Shown here one piece after another: positions 44,157 through 55,560 of a stretch of DNA of 64,000 nt. Under the pieces are notes generated by a model that worked only from the letters and a program-made list of their open reading frames with translations, did no database searches and had not been told where the DNA came from. Both the position numbers and the translations under genes were made by a program. The stretch is from Aplidium turbinatum (taxonomy: Eukaryota > Chordata > Ascidiacea > Aplousobranchia > Polyclinidae). The stretch spans positions 4,910,501 through 4,974,500 of the forward strand of contig OU964920.1 of assembly GCA_918807975.1 (NCBI GenBank), read 5' to 3'. The first letter of the stretch is position 1; each line of letters opens with the position of its first letter.

Positions 44157-44230
44157 CAGCAAAATCGGTCATTTTACATTGTTTCAACGTCTGCAGACGT
44201 TGAATCAATGTAAAAAGGACGGATTTTTCT
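44157..44230. repeat. Foldback repeat, copy 5
   Basis: CAGCAAAATCGGTCATTTTA and AACGTCTGCAGACGTT at the centre, with AATCAATGTAAAAAGGAC on the right. Nearly perfect palindrome. Confidence 0.8.
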
Positions 44231-44733
44231 GTATCATGGAAATAGTCAATCCTATCTTATTGTGCTTCTGGCTCCCGTTTGACTTCTGCAGTTGCTTAAT
44301 AAGAAGATTTTCGTTACCTTTCGATTATAATCGTGTTTGGCACTCGTTTTTAAGACAAGTAATTTCTAGCTAATTTTTTTTTATTTCAGGAGTGTAGAAA
44401 CCATCATGTTTTAAAATTTGTTGGGAAAACGTTGCTTATTGTATAATCTACCGTTGACTTTTTGATTATTTTGTTTTCTGTTTACTATTAACTTTTTTGA
44501 ATGTACCAATTATTTATATCATTGTTTTTGTTGCTTAGTAGCTGTCTGCAATGTGCATTGTTAGTACAACCGCAGCCTTATCAAGCTCTTGTGCTGTATC
44601 ATTTTAATACCAAAATCAAGACAACGAGGAATTGTGCGTTTGACTTTTATAACAATGAAAACAAAGTCAGTTTTTTTTCTGCAATGGTTTTTGATCTATT
44701 AACACCATTCTACCTGGCAACGCTGTTAAATAC
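44231..44733. other. Non-coding stretch
   Basis: AT-rich, with short frames only; none recognised. Confidence 0.3.
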
Positions 44734-44964
44734 CGGAATGGCCCGTTTCGGTGAGTCCGATTCGGTGAGTCTGATTCGGTGAGTCCGATTCGGTGAGTCC
44801 GATCCCTTAACAGGGGATTTTTTCAATTTTTTTTTTAAATTATCGGGTACCGTAGCCTAATTATCTTTGCCGTTTTAGGGTTAGGGGTTTGGGGTTAGGG
44901 TTAGAGGTTAGGAACTCACCGAATCAGACTCACCGAATCGGACTCACCGAATAGTAGCAGACCC
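44734..44964. mobile_element. MITE with telomere-like core, copy 2, uninterrupted
   Basis: Flanked by a perfect 9-bp duplication GTTAAATAC (44725-44733 and 44965-44973). It starts CGGAATGGCCCGTTTCGGTG, has four tandem GGTGAGTC-GATTC units, then a poly-T run, TTTTAGGGTTAGGGGTTTGG and further TTAGGG-like units. It ends with inverted ACTCACCGAATCGG units and GAATAGTAGCAGACCC. Length 231 bp. Confidence 0.85.
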
Positions 44965-44973
44965 GTTAAATAC

Positions 44974-45205
44974 AGTATAGAAAACTGACACATTCATCGC
45001 TAACTGTAGCCCACATACAAACAAGGTTCCATCATTAAAACAACCTTGCTAAATAACTTGATGCATTGTACTGGCGAAAATTAAGCTAAACTATCACACG
45101 ATGTGTAAAGTGACAATCTGCTTTTATTCCGACGTTGCGTCAATCAGACACGACTGACTTCTCCAGAAAACAGCCTCATTCAATTTTCAAAACAATTTTG
45201 CATTT
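44974..45205. other. Non-coding spacer
   Basis: No gene or repeat recognised. Confidence 0.3.
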
Positions 45206-45213
45206 GAAACAAC

Positions 45214-45401
45214 CAGGGCCGTTGAGAGGATAGATTGGGCCGGTGCGAATAAGATCTTTTGGCCCCAAATCAAGGCACTGTATTAGAATAATACACCGTA
45301 GTTTCTTTTAGGTTCCGGGCCCCTTAGAAAAGCTACTACCCCCTAAATTATCGCGGTTCTGGGTCCAAAATTACCCCCTGGACCCCCTGTTATGGCTACT
45401 G
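45214..45401. mobile_element. hAT-type MITE, 188 bp
   Basis: Starts CAGGGCCGTTGAGAGG and ends GGCTACTG, flanked by a perfect 8-bp duplication GAAACAAC (45206-45213 and 45402-45409). GGGCCC-type words and GGACCCCCTG mark the family. A second, older copy is at about 57755-57958. Confidence 0.75.
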
Positions 45402-45409
45402 GAAACAAC

Positions 45410-46645
45410 ACTAGCTATGTCATAATGATGTAGTAAAAGTCTACTGACATATCAACACGTACTGTAGCCTGTAGGCCTACGTTACGGAGATGCTCATGTA
45501 TATGACGTGTCTGGTAATCGCTGGAGGACTTTGGTTTGGTGACCTCACTCTTTCACAATTTGACGTGCAGTGACAATTATTGACGTCACACTACCAGCTT
45601 CTGCAGTCTGGAACGTGGCCTATTATGTTTTGAGGTCGAAAATAAGATGAAGATTCCTAATTCTTGTAAGCCAAAAAGGTCATTTTAGGGCAAATAGGTC
45701 TACACAAGAACGCACCAGGAAGGTACCGCGCGCAGTTAAAAGATTGCTTGGAAATCAGACCCTGCTATCTAGAGTTAGTGTTTTGATTGCTACATTTGGC
45801 CTTATACGTTCAGGAAAAAAGGGTTTGTTTTGCAAAGGTCTTGTACATGTGCAGCTTAGTTGAGTTTGGAGTTTACAACCACCTATTTTTGTAGTGATGC
45901 ATCGGAGACAGCGTTCTGGCTAGAAACAGGACGTTCCGAGCAAAGTTTCATGTGGTTTCATCATCATCATGACTAATTTGTACCACAGTAATTTTCGAAA
46001 GTTGCATCAAGTTTATGAGATTCGATACGCAACACATGTTATTTAACTAAATCTTTGGTGAAAGTCTCGGGCAACTAGATTTTTTTAATCGAGAGAGAGA
46101 AAACATATATGTCGTCGGTTGTGAGAATAGTACGGTACAATTATACACAATTGGCTACGGTACGAATAAAATAGCACCATAATAATCTAGATATCACAAC
46201 AGACCGGGAACAACGAAAGACTATATCAGTCGTCAAGTCAACTGCTTCCCTGTTCATAATTAATGTGACAAATGTGAAGCATCAGCAAATTACGTTGAAA
46301 TATTAAGTTAGCTTACACCAGAAATTGTATTCATGGTTGTAGGCTATACTGAAGACAGTTTTGTTTTGTTCGGCGTGAATCTCGTCCGTAATTTGGGAGT
46401 CGCCTTTGAATCTTTGATCTTACTAAAACGTGCATGACCCGAAACAAAAACAAACAATTCATGCTCCATGAACCTTTTGAAAGCTATGTTGTTTTGTTTT
46501 AAATTGTAAATTAACATGATAAACCATTAACCTACTTTAGGCTGATTGTAGAGTTTTGATTTGTAGCAATGAAGACGAAAACAGTAACCAGTAGTTTTCA
46601 AAAACATTTTCTGAACATAAGTTTAGTTTTTGGGCTTTGTACTTT
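45410..46645. other. Non-coding stretch
   Basis: No gene recognised; only unique-looking AT-rich sequence. Confidence 0.3.
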
Positions 46646-46649
46646 TACT

Positions 46650-47262
46650 GAGGGCTGTGGAGTCGGGCAAAAAATATAGGCCTACAACTCTGACTTTTCG
46701 GTTTACAATTGGCCGACTCCAGCTTTCAGGAGATAAACACTAGAACATGACCATAGAATTGACAAGGAAGAAAGAGAAGCATGAGTTGTGAGAAAAAAAT
46801 TGTGGGTTTTGCAAAGATAAACCATTACAAAATTAACAAAAAAGAAAGAAAAGCATGAATTATAAGAAAAAAGGTAGCCTATAGATTTCATAAACTGGAA
46901 ATTAATTTTTTTTACTTGTCGATTCTATGGCCATGTTCTAGTGTTTAGACTACTGCTTTAGAGTTGTTAGGTTTTGTAGGGTTACCAGATTTGTCATAAA
47001 TTTGACTTTTTTTTGTTTAAATCTAATTTCACTTAAGCTGTGATCAAAATTGAAACGGCGGCTTTCACAAAAGCTGACATGAACAAACACTTTTGTTTTC
47101 TGGTAAAGTTTAGAGCACAATATCAAGAACAAGAAACACTATTTTGAAGAAAGATTGCCAACAAAAATTTTATTATTCATCGGTATTTGTAACAAGTCGG
47201 GGTCTGCCTTTTTCAACAACTTCAGTTCCGGACACGCTAAAACCCCGCGACTCTACAGTCCT
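46650..47262. mobile_element. Non-autonomous DNA element with GGGCTGTGGAGTCGG ends
   Basis: AGGGCTGTGGAGTCGGGC at the left is inverted relative to CCGCGACTCTACAGTCCT at the right. Related sequences (GCCGACTCC) are common in animal genomes. A smaller TA-flanked MITE (46736-46945) sits inside. Confidence 0.6.
46736..46945. mobile_element. Tc1/mariner-type MITE, 210 bp
   Basis: AACACTAGAACATGACCATA and its inverted partner give about 30 bp of inverted ends with two mismatches, flanked by TA on both sides. The middle holds two copies of an AAGAAAG-AAGCATGA-type word. Confidence 0.8.
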
Positions 47263-48130
47263 ACTTTTTATCAGGTAGACCAAGCATTTCAATTAATATT
47301 TATTTGTTAGTTGAAATTTGCAGAAATATTTCCTCTATCAAAGCTCTCATGACAATAATGCTATGGTTTTAATCATTATTGCTCCACAACAGCAAAGGCC
47401 TTTTAGCGACAAGGCTCATTTTTCATTTTGTATCAGGTTTACGATGTCATCACATTATTACCCGACTGATTTTCATTGCGTCATGCAAGAAAGAACGCAA
47501 TCGGTATCTTTTTTAAGTCTTTGGTTTGACTCGACCTGGAATCGATCTCAGATCTACCTGCACCAAAGCAAAGGCGGAACACTCGGCCACTCAGCTAGTT
47601 TTCTCAAGGCATAACAAACGCTTAAAATACTCGCGGTGTAAAATGACGCATTGCACATGTATTGATTCAACATTATCATACGTTTAACCAACGCCTGTCG
47701 GAAAACTTTAGCAAACCACGCAAAAACGAATTGCTAACTATGACCTCCAATAGCCTGCTATCTGATCACGTGATCATTCGGCTGGCTAATTCATTGAGCA
47801 CTTCTGTATTTTCCATTTCGGTAAATGCTCAGCAGATGCAACAATGTAAAAACGTGGCTAACAGGACAGAACAAAAGAGCATGAAAAAAATACAGCTGGA
47901 AGTTTAGCATTTAGTCTAAAACAGTGGGAAAAATTACCAAAGAATTTCTTGAGACAGTCATCGTAGCCTACATGCATTGACAATAGGGCTGCTCGAAACG
48001 TGTTTTTGAAGTTTTCTCCGACCCAGTTAAATCACGTTAGTTAGTACATCCTTTGGTTATTTTGATACAGTAAAAACTGGTTAGGCCTAGGCTACTACCG
48101 AAAAATTGCTCTGAATAGCCCGGCAGAAGA
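47263..48130. other. Non-coding stretch with a tRNA-like patch
   Basis: A frame at 47318-47614 spans the tRNA-like patch and is not convincing. Nothing else recognised. Confidence 0.3.
47529..47602 (-). repeat. tRNA-like sequence (SINE head or tRNA relic)
   Basis: The minus strand shows GCTGAGTGGCCGAGTGTTCC as an A-box region and GAGATCGATTCCAGG as a B-box region at tRNA spacing. The acceptor arms do not pair clearly. Confidence 0.4.
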
Positions 48131-48138
48131 CCTAGAAT

Positions 48139-49496
48139 CAGGGGCGCCGAAACGATTTTTGACTGGGGGGGCAAACTTACAAAAAAGGGCACTTTTGTTT
48201 ACTAAAAGGCCAATTTTTTTTTCAAGTTTTAAAATAAGCTATAGCGATAATGCTAATCTATCAGCTCACTATGTAGGCTATTGAGTAATAATAGCCTACA
48301 AGTGTCCGGTATAAAAAAAAGGCATCATGCCATGTTATAATGATGTAACCTACTGTTAAGCCTTAAAGCAGCCTGTGGCCATGGCCGCTAAGTAGTGCTT
48401 GAATGACCGCCGGTGCTACCTTCTCAATCGGTCAAGTTTGGCCGCCGGTCTCTTTTAGCCAATTATTTAATTTCGCAATAGAATGATCGTGGATTAACTT
48501 TCGAAAATATGTAGTATCAAAGAGTGACGCAGAATTAGGTCAGCGCGTCATAATCGCCACTGTTGCATTGTGCGGGAATATTTCATATTTGTTATTGATG
48601 AAATATATCCATCTGCGATCACCAGCGCTGTAAGTCTTGTTTGTAATTCCCGACGTTTATTTTAACAAAGTCTTAATCCGAAGTGCTAATTTACATCGAC
48701 TGGCAATATTGTCGTTTTTATGTCGATTCGATGTTGTCGGACATTGAATCGTTGTTAAAAAGGAGAACTAGGTTAGTTGACATCCAAGGGGAAACAATTT
48801 TTGATCATAAGTTATTTTGCAAAAATTATGCTTTGTTTAGTAATGTCCTTCACATCATTGAAATACTTATTTTATTACCTTGCCGTCATCGTCAACACAT
48901 GTCGAACGTTGTTTTTCGTTGCTAAAAAGAATTCTAGGGGAGTGGCGAACTTCTTTAAAATCAGCCACATTGGAGACACTCGTGCGAGTGTCGTTAGGTG
49001 GTCCCTCACTACTGGATTACAATCCCGATAAAGCAGTTACTGCGTGATGCAACGATTCTATTGTAGGACGTCGCCCAGGCCCAGACTTCAACAACGCTAA
49101 GTGATCATTTAAGCATTGTTGCAAGTTTAATTTTATTTACTTGTGCTATCGTTATTTTTAGTTTGTATTTTGGCCTCCAAGCACGCAGATTTGGCCGCCG
49201 AGAAGGAGCTCCCGGTAGGCCACAATGGCTGCCGAAAAAAAAAAACGAGTTTTAAGGCCTGTAGGCCTACTGTGTTGCAGTTGCAAAATTTTGTGCCGTA
49301 AATATTATTTTAAGGCAAAAATGAAAGATTATAAATAGGCTAAAAGCGAACAGCAGAAATTGTTATATTGCAAAATGTGCAATAGCTTACATGACTTTAA
49401 AAGAGCATCATTGCCCCCCCTGCCCCTCCATCTGCAGAAAAATTGAGGGCAGGGGGGGCATCCGCCCCCCCTGCCCCCCCGCTTCCGGCGCCCCTG
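48139..49496. mobile_element. hAT-type element, 1358 bp, non-autonomous
   Basis: Ends CAGGGGCGCCG and CGGCGCCCCTG are inverted, with a perfect 8-bp duplication CCTAGAAT (48131-48138 and 49497-49504). GGGGGGGCA blocks flank both ends. Inside is a foldback repeat at 48702-48770. No recognisable transposase. Confidence 0.85.
48702..48770. repeat. Foldback repeat, copy 6
   Basis: GTCGTTTTTATGTCGATTCG and GAATCGTTGTTAAAAAGGAG around ATGTTGTCGGACATT. It is diverged but has the same layout. Confidence 0.6.
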
Positions 49497-49504
49497 CCTA
49501 GAAT

Positions 49505-50492
49505 ACGGATTTCTTGTTATGGACGCTGATGTACTACGGGTGAGCAGATTTCGCATTAGTGTTTCTTGCAATTAATTTTCGTTTCCATTCTGGAATAACT
49601 TGTGATTCAGATTCATCGCGATTTGTAGAATTAAAAGTCTCTTTCTTTCTCCGAGTTTCCATACTTTGCTTATGGCCTTGTGAATCTAAATTGGACAAGA
49701 GCATGTGTTATTCATAAAGCTTTTGGCATCGCATTGATTAACTGTAGACATCTTCATATCATTTTATTTTGACATGGTATGGCAATCGATTAACTAAATT
49801 AAGGCAACTCCAGTAAAATACCCTTAAAAACTAATTGAGTCTGAGCTGACCTTCTTGGGAATGTTTGGCAACATTGCTTTGAATAAATTGTTTATTTTTG
49901 TGGAAACTTTTGAGCTACTTATAACTACGTCGAAAAAACGATATGCATGGATTTAACGCCCTCTACCGGTAATGAAATTAGTAGACAGTCGAGCATGAAT
50001 GGTGACAGTAATCAATCCTCAACGTTGCAGATACTGAATCATTGTAGAAACCGCAAATTTTACTGAGATCTTTCAATAACAAAACGTTTTGGCTTCAAGG
50101 GTAAATAACTCCGCAACGTACTGTAAGTGCAGTAGTAATCATGGAGGTACAGGAACAAGAAAATGTCTGCCCAGTTCACAAAAGCACTACTTTGCATATG
50201 GCCTCAATGTTACCAGAAGGTTTTATTTTGCTTTAAAGATGTCAGTCAGATGTAAAGGTGATAATAGTTTGGAGGTGAAAGTGACAATAAGTTCATTCCC
50301 AAAAACACTACACTACACACTACCACCTCTGATAAAACGACCAAAGATTATATACACTTTATAATACAAATTTATAAAGTTTAAAGCTTGAACGAGCTCA
50401 AGAGTCACAGTTTAAGGGTGAAGTATCAAACGATGACAGTTGCAAACTTTCTACCTTTACTTTTCTCCAAACACTTGTGTTGAAAGTTGCTG
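49505..50492. other. Non-coding stretch
   Basis: A frame at 50089-50364 has no recognised motif. AATAAA on the minus strand at about 50222 could serve the candidate exon at 50493-50602. Confidence 0.3.
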
Positions 50493-50602
50493 TTAGAGAT
50501 GATTGGTTGTGGCTTCCAGCTGTTTGGTCTGTTCACAATGAAGGCGGGAGGCTTGTCCGAACTGCTGCACCAGGTTGTCTGTGATGACCCGCCGGAGACT
50601 TT
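50493..50602 (-). CDS. Candidate terminal coding exon of an unknown host gene
   Basis: TTATCTTACGCAG on the minus strand is a good acceptor. The exon then reads SLRRVITDNLVQQFGQASRL, HCEQTKQLEATTNHL and a stop at 50493. It is richer in G+C than its surroundings, uses third-position C/G, and is amphipathic, like the end of a helical protein. Upstream exons were not found on the minus strand within the window. I do not recognise the family. It could also be chance, since it is only 110 bp. Confidence 0.35.
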
Positions 50603-50609
50603 CTGCGTA

Positions 50610-51735
50610 AGATAATAGCGAGAATAGTTACATCACAACTCCCGAACTATTGTTTTATCACGAACCATTTTCAAAGGATTCATTTTATTATCAAGCGTGG
50701 GGAACAGTTAACAGTAAATTAAACTAAAAAGCAGTGAACATTTTAGAGTGGCGTGTAGCAAATAAAATTAAATGATAAATATATAAATTCTAGTGTTTAA
50801 GCACTTTTTTTCTAAAATTATGCATTTATGGACCCCTTTAAAACATTATATCAAACTTTGGAAGAGAACCTTAGAGTTAGAGTTAAAATGTGTGGTAGCC
50901 TATAGCCTATAAGCTTATCGGTGCAATAGAAATGCGGTACCGGCAAAGTGTTTAATTTAAATGCAGCCATCGCATTGAGTTGTCTTGTGAAGAAAGAAAT
51001 AACGATATAAATAGTTTAGAATTGCTGATGGGATTAGCTAACTTATGACTGTTGTTATTGGTGTAATTGTATAGACTTAGCAATGATTTTCATTTATGGT
51101 AATCCCCGCTTGCTAAGCCACGGTTAATGATCCCACCAGCTTATTAATCTCAATTTGGTCTGGTTCGGCATTACTCCCATTCATTCCTGTAATAGAATTC
51201 ATCCCTCGCTTAATAAACCCTACATCATCCGGGCCCGGGGGCCCGCGGTGGGCTTCAGAAGTGGGAATTACTGTATAATATACAATCTACTATTCTTCTG
51301 TACAATAACTGTTGCCAGATTGTGCTTACCACTTTGTGATAATGACTTGGTGCAGCATAAGACATCCGTCTTGTTGATTGGGTTTCTGAAGTGTCTAAAT
51401 TGACATCAAACTTTAGTGAGGTTATGAAAGCTTTTATTGAGCCACTCAACAGTTGCTGGAGACTTGTTAATGCATAAGCTTAGCGATCATTAGCAACAAA
51501 GCAATGGTAAGACTAGGTAATTCTGCCTTAAATATTATTTAAAGTGTTATTCTAAATATTATTTAAAGTGCTATTCAGTGTTATTCTGCTGTGGTTCGAG
51601 AAAAACAGCAAACGGTTTGTTGGTCGTGTTCAGGCTTACATCTGGTGGTTAAGGATTTAGATTAAGTGGATAGGGAAGGAAAGGAAGCCAATCTTCATGT
51701 CCACCTTCAGGCATGCCTTTAAGTGTCCTGCCAAA
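50610..51735. other. Non-coding stretch
   Basis: CATCCGGGCCCGGGGGCCCG near 51227 is a short GC-rich palindromic patch. No gene seen. Confidence 0.3.
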
Positions 51736-51825
51736 GACACAGCCGCGTGCTCTTGAGCGGTGTCGAACCGGGGCCCTTTCGATTGCTGTTCCAGCGCTCT
51801 TACCACTCGGCCATGCAGCCGACTA
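51690..51825 (-). repeat. tRNA-derived SINE of the GTGTCTTTGGCAGGACACTTAA type
   Basis: The minus strand starts with a tRNA-like head (GCATGGCCGAGTGGTAAGAG as A box, CCCCGGTTCGACACCGC as B box). It is followed by a body containing TGTGTCTTTGGCAGGACACT. A similar body occurs at 55445-55560 on the plus strand. Confidence 0.7.
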
Positions 51826-51872
51826 AACAAAACGGTGATGATCCGTGTGTCACAAAAGCTGTTCTCTGTTAT

Positions 51873-51940
51873 TAGCAGTAGAGCTGAACCAGCGCGCTTG
51901 GTCTTGAGATGGGCGCTTAACCATTGAGCTAACCGGCGTA
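51873..51940 (-). repeat. tRNA-like SINE head
   Basis: The minus strand carries CCGGTTAGCTCAATGGTTAA (A box) and CGCGCTGGTTCAGCTCTAC (B box). It lies just next to the previous SINE and looks like a different family, close to the head at 24600-24685. Confidence 0.55.
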
Positions 51941-51944
51941 ATTT

Positions 51945-54720
51945 TATTTAAATTAATTCAAGATATTTGTCAGAGCAGAATCAATATACTGTATCTGCGA
52001 GTTATTGTAGCAAGGAGTTAGTCTATTTTCTAACTCCTGCTGTTTAGTTTTTATTTAGTTATGCTTTTTAGTTATTTTATGTAGGCTGCTATTTTACTTC
52101 TTGTCCTATGAAACTAGCTTCAGCAACTTTTTTAATAGTTTTAAACAAGCTATGACATTTCAAATGGTTGTGATTCAAATTTAGGTCATCAAAGAGAAAC
52201 TATTACCTAGCTTATTTACTTGATAAGTTAAAGATTGAAATGTGGTGCAATGTTAAATCGTTTGCACGTTTACGATTGATTGATGGTTTACGACAACGTT
52301 TCGAAATGTTTATTGCACCGCAAAGTCAACAAACCACATCAGCAAACATATCAACTAGACACACTTCACAAAAAACATCTAAAATATGACAAAACTTTCT
52401 CCTCATAGGCTACTAAAACCAAAAGCTGAAAACAGCAACTCAAAAGTGTTTTTTTCACACTACCATGTCTACGAGATGCGCAGCTCCGCTTTTCTGGCAA
52501 CATTAGGTGGGTCAATTGCCAATTTGATAATTTTACTCCTCGCTATTAGCATGCTTTCAACTGAAAACCTTGAATTACTTTAATTAAAATCAACTCCACT
52601 CTTATATAACTCATAAAAAGTAGGCTACTTTATTTTGTATATTAGAAAAAAACGTAACTCTTCTATTGCTGCGAATAAGTCAAAAGCGAATGTAGCTTCG
52701 CATTTCCGTGATCTAAACTTTGTTTACATACCACGCCATTTCAACTGAATTTTGAAATCATTATGGTTTTTATAAGTGGCATGTGACGCACAGTGTCAAA
52801 GATGGTTGTAGAGTAGGGACCAAAATATCCAAATTTACAGGTTTAGTAAAACGACTGTTAGCCTACTGCAAAAGCATAAAATTCCTCCGACTCCAATTCT
52901 CTGGCTTTGAGATTTCCATATCTCTTGCATTGGTTTATGTTTGTAATTTTTGCATTCAATGATAGCGACTTTTAGTTTAGGTCTTTCTCTTACCTCGGTC
53001 TCTTTCATGATGCAAAGTTGCTGCAGTCGAACTGTGTCTTCTTGAGTTATTATATTCCATTTCAGAGTAAGCCTATTAAAAGCTTATCTCGCACAGGTTG
53101 GCTATAGGTGTATCCAACAATACAAGTCACTACGCAGGTATTTTAATCACTGATAGACTACAATACACACACTAACAACAAAGAACAATCTATGCAGTCT
53201 CGTTTGTAAGCAGCAGTGTAACTAGGTTAGTACCGGTACCAATGTCAAGAACATATTAAAAAGGACCTTATTGTGGCCTACACATTATGATGCAAAAAGG
53301 AATATTTTTAACAATATATAAGCACAAAAGAAGTGCAGAGGAAGTCCCTTCTTCCCCCCTCCTCATTTGTAACTTTTGTTTATTTTCATTGACAAGTGGA
53401 AAATGGTCATTGTCGCTGTGTGTACAACCATGGATCACTGAATTAGAGTTCGGATCACTGAATCTAATTCAGTGATCCATGGCACAACTTCATTGGCCTC
53501 TAAGTCACACATTCGAATATAGCTCCACAATAAAGTTTTAAGACGAGTAGCAAAACCTTTCAACTCAATCGATGTTACTTTCTGTGTTAGCATTTTTGAA
53601 AAGCATTTCTTTGCCTACCAACTGCAGGTAGGCTAATTAAGCTACACAAAAACAGCTACACCAACGTACATTTCTAGCTAGTTATCTTTTGCTTCAAACT
53701 GCGCAGACTGCTTCACAATACAAACTCACTGTTTAACAGTGCGAACACGCCGAACAGGAATGTCATTTTTATTGCTTTCTGCAGTGAAGTGGTAGTATCG
53801 AGGAAGTTTTGTTTGCTAAGCAAAAAGTTTTGTTTGCGAAGCCTAAAGTGATGGCTAACACCAAGTTTATTCCAAAGTGTAAACATGCCGTGTCAACTCT
53901 AGATAGTGATAATTCCAATGTTTAGTTTGCATTGTGTGTTACGACTAGTCACATATTCTTTATAAATATGTATATAAATGATATATCAACATCGCGTAAT
54001 TTTCATAAAAGGCAAAAGACTTTTTATAAAGCGTGTCACCTTTGCTGAAAATAGAATGAGGCTGTTTACCAGGCCTTTAGTTAAATAACATGATGCGTTC
54101 TACTAGTGTAAATTAAGCTGAACTATCACAAGATGTATAAAGTGGCCATCTGCTTTTATTCTATTCCATTGTGACAATTTGCGTGTCACCTTTGCTGTAT
54201 ATGCGCTGTGATGACAAAGAGAATGCAATGATGAACAAAATTGGCAAACTTATGCACAAAAATTGGTTTCCAACGACTTTCTTTAGTTGGTGTTTTGCAA
54301 CCACTGGGCAAAACACGGCCTCCTGCAAAATACGACGCTTGCATTGAAAATGTACAATTTAAAATATTTTTGTTGTTTCAGTGGGCTGTAGCCCTAAACC
54401 GCACCGTTAAAAAATTGAAATTTAGAATTGTCTTCCTGATGAAAACATGAGAATACTAATTACGAGCCTTACTTAGTTGGGTTCTCAAACTCGTTAGTAA
54501 GAGTTATTCGTTGTCGGCTGCGCAGCTTAGTGAGAGCAGGGCCATGGGCAAGGTGGGTGGCAAGTGTCACGAGCACATTTTCAAACGGAACTAGATTGAC
54601 TACTTTCAATGTAACAACGTATAGAGCGAAGCAATAACGACTTTCACGTTGTTTTCAAGAGTTCCAGAAACTGTCATTGTTTCCAGACGTTAAAAGCTAC
54701 AGCTATGCCTCTTGGTGGGA
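51945..54720. other. Non-coding stretch, no gene recognised
   Basis: Frames at 52386-52583, 53287-53475 and 54241-54450 are short and featureless. A perfect hairpin at 53428-53482 is listed separately. Confidence 0.35.
53428..53482. repeat. Perfect 20-bp-stem hairpin
   Basis: CCATGGATCACTGAATTAGA at 53428-53447 is exactly inverted at 53463-53482, with a 15-base loop that itself repeats GGATCACTGAA. It could be a transcribed hairpin or a replication slip product. Confidence 0.8.
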
Positions 54721-55434
54721 CAGTGCCGGTCTTAGGGTATTTCGGGCCCTGTGCGGAATATGCTTTGCGAGCCCCAATGACAATGATCCAATTCAGTAGC
54801 GTAGCCAGGTATTTTGAAAGGGGAGGGGGTGGTTTGACGGTCGGTGGGCGACATCCAGCGACGGGGGTCCGGGAGGCAACCCCCAGAAAGTTTTGAGGCA
54901 TTACTTTGAATTTGGGGCATTCTGAGAGCATGTTCAACAAAAATTTGGGTATGAATATTAGCCTACTGTAAAATGATGCTGTCCGGTGGCATAGCAAAAA
55001 GATAAGATCATGCTTTCTTTGACATTTTTCGAAAATAAAGCTATGTTTCTATGTTGAGTCTGGATGCAACCTATTTCGTTTCCTGAAAAATTCGTACCCC
55101 GATTTCGTACCCTGAAATCGGAGTAACAAAACCAAATTTCAACTTATTTCGTCCTCTGAAAAGATCGAGAGAAATTTTGAAATGTTTGCGGCAACTCCGA
55201 TCAGCGACTTCGGCTCTGTTGTTTTTTTTTCTTGATCTTTTCAGGGTGCGAAATATTCAAGGGACGAAATAGGTTGCACCCGTTGAGTCTCTATGTTTTC
55301 TTGTTGCTAATTCCTTTGTTGAATTTTTTCATTGGAAATGACAAAATTACTGCATTTTCTGAGTAAATTGCGGCCCCCCTAATTTGCGGGCCCTGTGCAA
55401 TTGCACGGTTTGCACACCCCAAAGACCGGCACTG
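54721..55434. mobile_element. hAT-type element, 714 bp, with nested insertions
   Basis: Ends CAGTGCCGGTCTTAGGG and CCCCAAAGACCGGCACTG are inverted. The flanks share GGTGGGA (54714-54720 and 55435-55441), 8 bp if the adjoining C is counted. Subterminal GCGGGCCCTGTGC words face each other. A GC-rich patch (54797-54900) and a MITE (55062-55281) lie inside. Confidence 0.75.
55062..55281. mobile_element. Small MITE, 220 bp, nested
   Basis: GGATGCAACCTATTTCGT and ACGAAATAGGTTGCACCC are inverted with one mismatch. A perfect 9-bp duplication GTTGAGTCT flanks it (55053-55061 and 55282-55290). GATCTTTTCAG/CTGAAAAGATC also forms an internal inverted pair. Confidence 0.8.
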
Positions 55435-55440
55435 GGTGGG

Positions 55441-55560
55441 ACTTTACACGACGTTCGAAAGGGTGTAGATTCGATTCGTTTTACGTGCACTCAGCGTTGT
55501 CTTTAGCAAGACACTTAAATAAGACACTTTAAATAAATAAGCTGGAAAATGAACACAAAG
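55441..55560 (+). repeat. SINE fragment with B-box-like sequence
   Basis: GGTGTAGATTCGATTCGTTTT followed by TTGTCTTTAGCAAGACACTT resembles the B box and body of the SINE at 51690-51825 in the opposite orientation. The head is incomplete. Confidence 0.5.

Noticed and set aside
44750-44812. CRISPR-like array of GGTGAGTCCGATTC units
   Set aside because: The units are contiguous tandem repeats without spacers, inside a MITE in an animal genome.
44880-44912. True telomere or interstitial telomere fusion
   Set aside because: The TTAGGG-like units are few and irregular, and they sit at the same internal place in several MITE copies with their own target duplications.
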